From positions 1 through 19,098 of the forward strand of contig CALMGA010000481.1 of assembly GCA_937863205.1 (NCBI GenBank): 19,098 nt of DNA, read 5' to 3'. A program made the translations under genes and the position numbers. Origin of the DNA: an uncultured Beijerinckiaceae bacterium (lineage in GTDB: Bacteria; Pseudomonadota; Alphaproteobacteria; Rhizobiales; Beijerinckiaceae). The notes under the pieces are model-generated. The model was given only the letters and a program-made list of their open reading frames with translations, had not been told where the DNA came from and made no database searches. Positions 15,925 to 19,098 of the stretch are shown piece by piece (within the stretch, counting starts at the first letter, position 1; every line of letters begins with the position of its first letter).

Positions 15925-16629
15925 CGAGTCGAGCGCCAGAAGCGTCGGCTTGAGGTCGCGCGCGTTGCCGAAAGTGCGGTAATCCACGGGATAGGCGATC
16001 ACCGGCCAGCCGACCGCCCGGAACAGGCCGACCGAGCGCGGCATATGGGCGGCGGAAGTGACCAGCAGCCAGCTCTGGCCCGGCTGCGGGCGGATCAGGT
16101 CGCGCGTCATCACGGCATTCTCATAGGTGTTGCGTGAGCGCGTTTCGAAGCGCATCCGCTCCGGCGTCACCCCCAGCGCCAGCCAAAGCTCGCGCACGCC
16201 CCGCGCCTCGTCGAGGTCCGTCTCGTCCAGGCTGGCCGAGCCGCCGGTGAAAACGAGCAGGGCCTGCGGATAGCGTCTCGCCAACTCGACGCCGCTCGTC
16301 AGCCGCGCGGCCGCTTCCGTCAGGGTCGGCCGACCACGCGCGGCGCCGATGTCCTCGTCGAGGGCGCCGCCCAGCACCACGATGCCGGCCGGCGCGGCCA
16401 TCGCGATCGGTGGTTGCGGGAAGCGGTCCTCCAGCGGGCGCAGCAGCAGGGCGCTGAGCGGCGAGAAGGCGGCAGCGGCGAAGACGAGCACGGCGCCCAC
16501 CAGCAGGCCTCGCCCGGCGCGGGCGAAGCGGGTAAGGCACAGGGCCAGACCGCTGCATTGCGCGAGAACGAGAAGATTGAGCGGGTGGAACAGGACGTAG
16601 CCGGCGATCTTCGAGGCAGTGAAGAACAA
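15832..16629 (-). CDS. YdcF/ElyC/SanA-family (DUF218) inner-membrane protein
   Basis: A 265-residue DUF218 protein. Two N-terminal membrane segments (about 9-33 and 41-63) are followed by a Rossmann-like DUF218 domain, probably periplasmic: [22 protein letters not shown] (82-103), LLVFTGGSA (124-132), [16 protein letters not shown] (163-178), [22 protein letters not shown] (187-208). The C-terminal [24 protein letters not shown] is a typical ending in alphaproteobacterial members, so its stop at 15832 is trusted despite the overlap with trmFO. The TTG start at 16629 comes 2 nt after the yacG stop, implying translational coupling. ElyC and SanA act in envelope integrity in E. coli (peptidoglycan, lipid carrier or vancomycin sensitivity). 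The biochemical activity of the family is not established. Confidence 0.83.
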   Translation of the reverse strand: MFFTASKIAGYVLFHPLNLLVLAQCSGLALCLTRFARAGRGLLVGAVLVFAAAAFSPLSALLLRPLEDRFPQPPIAMAAPAGIVVLGGALDEDIGAARGRPTLTEAAARLTSGVELARRYPQALLVFTGGSASLDETDLDEARGVRELWLALGVTPERMRFETRSRNTYENAVMTRDLIRPQPGQSWLLVTSAAHMPRSVGLFRAVGWPVIAYPVDYRTFGNARDLKPTLLALDSLRRLDAGLHEWIGLLAYRLTGKIGTLFPQP

Positions 16630-16631
16630 GT

Positions 16632-16856
16632 CTAGAACTCGCCGCTCTCGTCGGGCTGGACGACGTCATCGTCCGATCGCCCGGGCTCGTCGTCAGGTAC
16701 GGCGTAGACGCCGCCGAGCCAGCGGTGCAGGTCGATGTCGGCACAGCGCTTCGAGCAGAACGGCGCCGTGACCGCGGCGAGCGCCGGCTTGCCGCAGATC
16801 GGGCAGGGCTTGGGCCTGCTGTCGGCTTGGTCGAAGGGGAGTTGGTCGGGCGCCAT
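16632..16856 (-). CDS. yacG: DNA gyrase inhibitor / zinc-binding protein YacG
   Basis: A 74-residue zinc-finger protein of the YacG (DUF329) family. In E. coli YacG binds GyrB and blocks DNA binding by gyrase. The zinc ligands are C18, C21, C34 and C38 (CPICG, then PFCSKRC), followed by the family motif [16 protein letters not shown] (39-54) and an acidic disordered tail. The spacing between the cysteine pairs is 12 residues, a little shorter than the E. coli spacing of 15 by memory. The ATG at 16856 begins 7 nt after the maf stop and the TAG is 2 nt before ydcF, so it is the third gene of a tight infA-maf-yacG-ydcF unit. The ribosome binding site is weak, which fits coupled translation. Confidence 0.93.
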   Translation of the reverse strand: MAPDQLPFDQADSRPKPCPICGKPALAAVTAPFCSKRCADIDLHRWLGGVYAVPDDEPGRSDDDVVQPDESGEF

Positions 16857-16863
16857 CCGGAAT

Positions 16864-17529
16864 TCAGCCGGCGGCCAATTCGGCGTCGGTCGGCTCGTGC
16901 TGCCCGGCGCCGAGAGTGAAGCCCTCGCCTCCGAGCAGGCTCACCGTCTCGTAGAGCGGCAGCCCGACCACCGCCGAATACGAGCCGACGAGCTTGATCG
17001 CGAAGGCGCCGGCCCGGCCCTGGATGGCGTAGCCGCCGGCCTTGCCGCGCCACTCGCCCGACGCGAGGTACCCCTCCAGCTCGTTGCGACTCAGCCGCTT
17101 GAAGCGGACCCGCGTTTCGACGAGTCTGCGCCGTGCTGCGCCGCCGGGCGTGAGCAGGCAAACGGCTGTGTGCACGCGGTGCCCGCGCCCGGACAGGAGC
17201 CGCAGGCACTGATCGGCCTCGCCCATCAGGTCGCATCTGGGCAGCGTGCGCCGCCCCACGCTGACCACCGTATCGGCGGCCAGAAGAAAGGCGCCGGCAA
17301 GGTCGCTGCGCGTGCGCAGCGTGCGCGCGGCGGCGGCGGCCTTTTCATCGGCGAGGCGGACGGCGAGCGAGCGCGGCGACTCGCCCTTGCGCGGTGTTTC
17401 GTCGATGTCGGCCGGCAAAAGGGCGATCGGCTCGATGCCGACCTGCTGCAGCAGGGCCAGCCGTCGCGGCGAGGCGGAGGCGAGAACCAGCGCCTGTCGG
17501 ACGCGCCGTTCGTCCGGGTTGGCCGCCAT
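16864..17529 (-). CDS. maf: Maf-family nucleotide pyrophosphatase (septum formation protein Maf)
   Basis: A 221-residue Maf protein from the ATG at 17529. Maf enzymes hydrolyse dTTP/UTP or modified nucleotides to monophosphates. A GTG at 17586, 6 nt after the infA stop, would give 240 residues with a non-family head; neither start has a good ribosome binding site. Motifs: [14 protein letters not shown] (14-27; S18, R22, R23 of the active site), [10 protein letters not shown] (41-50), LAADTVV (83-89; D86), [10 protein letters not shown] (114-123) and the signature [30 protein letters not shown] (162-191, Q170). At 96-99 the usual lysine-containing LPKP/LGKP element reads LPRC, so the conserved Lys is Arg here. 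The Y-A-I-Q and S-Y-S-A-V-V-G pattern suggests the dTTP/UTP-type subfamily. The function is well supported. Confidence 0.93.
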   Translation of the reverse strand: MAANPDERRVRQALVLASASPRRLALLQQVGIEPIALLPADIDETPRKGESPRSLAVRLADEKAAAAARTLRTRSDLAGAFLLAADTVVSVGRRTLPRCDLMGEADQCLRLLSGRGHRVHTAVCLLTPGGAARRRLVETRVRFKRLSRNELEGYLASGEWRGKAGGYAIQGRAGAFAIKLVGSYSAVVGLPLYETVSLLGGEGFTLGAGQHEPTDAELAAG

Positions 17530-17592
17530 CGCGCTCGATGTTTCGGCCTTTGCTGTCCCGAGGCTTGTGATCCCGGAGCTTGGCACCGGGCT

Positions 17593-17811
17593 CTACTTGA
17601 AGCGATAGGTGATGCGGCCCTTGCTCAGATCGTAGGGCGTCATTTCCACCAGCACCTTGTCGCCGGCCAGCACGCGGATGCGGTTCTTGCGCATCTTGCC
17701 GGCGGTGTGGGCGATGATCTCATGGTCATTTTCCAGCTTCACGCGAAAAGTGGCATTGGGCAGAAGCTCCGCCACCACGCCCGGAAATTCGAGCAGTTCT
17801 TCCTTCGACAT
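17593..17811 (-). CDS. infA: translation initiation factor IF-1
   Basis: The full 72-residue IF-1, an S1/OB-fold protein that occupies the ribosomal A site during initiation with IF-2 and IF-3. The sequence is unmistakable: [20 protein letters not shown], then [47 protein letters not shown] (split here as one continuous family core). The ATG at 17811 has AAGGA (17822-17818) with 6-nt spacing. It is the first gene of the minus-strand unit with maf, yacG and ydcF, a common alphaproteobacterial order. The 257 bp upstream (17812-18068) hold no other gene. A hairpin-forming GGTG-CCCG-CACC (17947-17957) and a weak -10-like TAAGAT were seen there, but no -35 partner good enough to call a promoter. 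Confidence 0.97.
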   Translation of the reverse strand: MSKEELLEFPGVVAELLPNATFRVKLENDHEIIAHTAGKMRKNRIRVLAGDKVLVEMTPYDLSKGRITYRFK

Positions 17812-18068
17812 CGATCATCCTTGAGGAGCCGTGAACGGCAGAACCGCCCGCGGGTCGGCCCCGATGACGGCAGGCCGCGATCCGGCGGGCACGATTTTGG
17901 CCGGACCGTAGTGGTTGCGCGCGCGATTGTGAACCGATCTTATCGCGGTGCCCGCACCAGGGCAGCCGCCCCTCAGGTGGGAGGTCGGCCGCCCCGCTGC
18001 CACCGGTCCAACGCGGGCGCTTTACCCTGCGGGAGAGCTTGACCGCCCGGTCGCACGCCGGCGCCACC

Positions 18069-18932
18069 TCAAGGCGCCAGGATCTGTCCCTCGGGCTTGG
18101 CGCAGCGGAAGGCATCCGCACGCTCCAGGCGGCGGCGCTGGCGCACGGCGAAGGGAGTGGTCGCGAGATAGGAGAGCGACAGGACGATCATCATTTCCAT
18201 TGGAAACGTCGCGAGGAGCAGCAGCACGGCCGCGACCGCGAAGAGAACGACGATGAAATAATCCGGCGCGATGCGCCCGATCTTCTTGCCGGAAAAGTGC
18301 GGGATGCGGCTCGCCATCAGAAAGGCGACGAAGATCACGTAGGCGATCACCAAAGGCACGGGCAGGCGCGTGTTGGGCTCGACGAAGGACGACAGCTGGA
18401 GATACAGGGGCAACAGGCCGACGATCGCGCCCGCCGGTGCCGGCATGCCGGTGAAGAACTGTCCCTGCCAGGGCGGCGGATCGGGCAGGTCCAGCATGGT
18501 GTTGAACCGGGCGAGGCGCAGCGCGGCGGCGATCACGAAGATCAGGGCCGCGTACCAGCCGAAGCTCTGGATGTGCTGCAGCGAGGAGAAGTACAAGATC
18601 AGCGCCGGCGCGACGCCGAAGTCGACGAAATCGGCGAGCGAGTCGAGTTCCGCTCCGAAGCGTGACGTGCCACGCAGGGCCCGCGCGAGGCGCCCGTCCA
18701 GCCCATCGAGAACGGCCGCAACCATGACGGCCACCACCGCGGTAAGGAACTTGCCCTCGACGGCGAAGCGGATCGCGGTCAGCCCGACCGACAAGGCGGC
18801 AAGGGTGACGAGATTGGGCAGCACCACTCGAATGGGGATCGCGCGGAAGCGGCGCTGTCGCGGCCCGCGCCGGTCGAGGGCCTTGTTCTCGGCCGATCCT
18901 TGGCCGGGCATCGCATCAAAATCTCGCGTCAT
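18069..18932 (-). CDS. pssA: CDP-diacylglycerol--serine O-phosphatidyltransferase PssA
   Basis: A 287-residue inner-membrane CDP-alcohol phosphatidyltransferase that makes phosphatidylserine, the precursor of phosphatidylethanolamine, from CDP-diacylglycerol and serine. The signature D-G-x2-A-R-x8-G-x3-D-x3-D is complete: D79, G80, A83, R84, G93, D97, D101 (within LDGLDGRLARALRG and FGAELDSLADF). About eight hydrophobic segments follow an arginine-rich N-terminal tail. This is the membrane-embedded type, not the E. coli PLD-like PssA. Start choice is open: ATG 18932, ATG 18911, or a GTG at 19022. The GTG would overlap the tRNA promoter at 19016-19045 and adds 30 non-family residues, so I prefer 18932, although its ribosome binding site is poor. 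The phosphatidylserine decarboxylase gene psd, often adjacent, would be upstream but is not here; a tRNA gene is. Confidence 0.93.
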   Translation of the reverse strand: MTRDFDAMPGQGSAENKALDRRGPRQRRFRAIPIRVVLPNLVTLAALSVGLTAIRFAVEGKFLTAVVAVMVAAVLDGLDGRLARALRGTSRFGAELDSLADFVDFGVAPALILYFSSLQHIQSFGWYAALIFVIAAALRLARFNTMLDLPDPPPWQGQFFTGMPAPAGAIVGLLPLYLQLSSFVEPNTRLPVPLVIAYVIFVAFLMASRIPHFSGKKIGRIAPDYFIVVLFAVAAVLLLLATFPMEMMIVLSLSYLATTPFAVRQRRRLERADAFRCAKPEGQILAP

Positions 18933-19015
18933 GGAAGAGCCATGGGCATGCACAATAGGGAGCCGGCCCGATGGCGGCAAGACCGCCTCCTCAGGCCCGA
19001 TCCGGCGCACGTCGA

Positions 19016-19045
19016 TTGACACGAACGCCGACGGCCACGTATGTG
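19016..19045 (+). promoter_or_regulatory. candidate promoter of tRNA-Leu(CAG)
   Basis: A perfect -35 hexamer TTGACA (19016-19021) is followed after 18 nt by TATGTG (19040-19045), matching TAT of the -10 consensus. Initiation would fall around 19052, within 2-3 nt of the mature tRNA 5' end, which is normal for short tRNA leaders. The strong -35 and the position make this likely. Confidence 0.55.
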
Positions 19046-19053
19046 GAGCGCGG

Positions 19054-19098
19054 GCCCTGGTGGCGGAATTGGTAGACGCGCTGGTTTCAGGTACCAGT
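19054..19098 (+). tRNA. tRNA-Leu (anticodon CAG), cut by the window end
   Basis: The 5' 45 nt of a tRNA-Leu. The acceptor strand is GCCCTGG (19054-19060), then TG. The D arm is GCG (19063-19065) with GAATTGGTAGA as loop and CGC, followed by G26. The anticodon stem is CTGGT (19081-19085) / ACCAG (19093-19097), around loop TTCAGGT. The anticodon CAG (19088-19090) reads CUG codons, which are abundant in this GC-rich window. The GGTAGACGCGCTGG pattern is typical of leucine tRNAs. The variable arm, T arm and 3' end lie outside the window. Confidence 0.93.

Noticed and set aside
16735..18042. 435-codon plus-strand frame antisense to yacG, maf and infA
   Set aside because: Three firmly identified genes occupy the other strand; the translation is repetitive and resembles no protein.
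1..19098. Mobile element, phage, defence or CRISPR system
   Set aside because: No transposase, integrase, nuclease or repeat-spacer array was found; gene content and order are those of a core chromosome region.

Overview
The window reads as chromosomal core DNA from a GC-rich alphaproteobacterium. Coding regions show strong G/C at third codon positions. The block lptD-surA-pdxA-rsmA, the block infA-maf-yacG, an alphaproteobacterial-type PssA, and a UvrA with the variant first zinc module that I associate with alphaproteobacteria all support this. I cannot name the genus. I see no insertion sequence, phage gene, CRISPR array or island boundary.

Layout. (1) Positions 1-5765, plus strand: an outer-membrane and cofactor block. 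It holds the 3' part of lptD (LPS assembly barrel), a 469-bp gap opening with a hairpin, a SurA-like periplasmic chaperone, pdxA (vitamin B6) and rsmA (16S rRNA dimethylation). surA, pdxA and rsmA overlap stop-to-start through TTG and GTG starts, so they are probably one translationally coupled operon. An IsdG/HmuQ-like monooxygenase follows at 5849. (2) Positions 6312-9535, minus strand: dctA, a membrane-anchored or exported histidine phosphatase, ssb, and a small glycine-rich exported protein. The last of these ends at a terminator facing the monooxygenase gene. (3) Positions 9772-14254, plus strand: uvrA with an unusual N-terminal extension, a 466-bp gap, and an outer-membrane beta-barrel-like protein followed by a textbook terminator. 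(4) trmFO (plus) runs tail-to-tail into, and overlaps, a minus-strand operon read as infA-maf-yacG-ydcF. (5) pssA (minus) diverges from a tRNA-Leu(CAG) gene cut off by the window end, with a well-placed promoter.

Functional themes are envelope biogenesis (LptD, SurA, PssA, YdcF/ElyC-like, barrel protein), translation and RNA modification (RsmA, TrmFO, IF-1, tRNA-Leu), and genome maintenance (UvrA, SSB, YacG, Maf). Dicarboxylate uptake and possible heme catabolism complete the set.

I found no convincing undescribed multi-gene system. The points most worth a second look are a PdxA that appears to lack two of the three metal-binding histidines of the E. coli enzyme, a 93-bp convergent coding overlap of trmFO with ydcF, a cluster of inverted repeats in the ssb promoter and leader, the UvrA N-terminal extension, and two exported proteins of unknown job (glycine-rich and barrel). 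All homology statements rest on reading motifs and remembered family features; no search was run.
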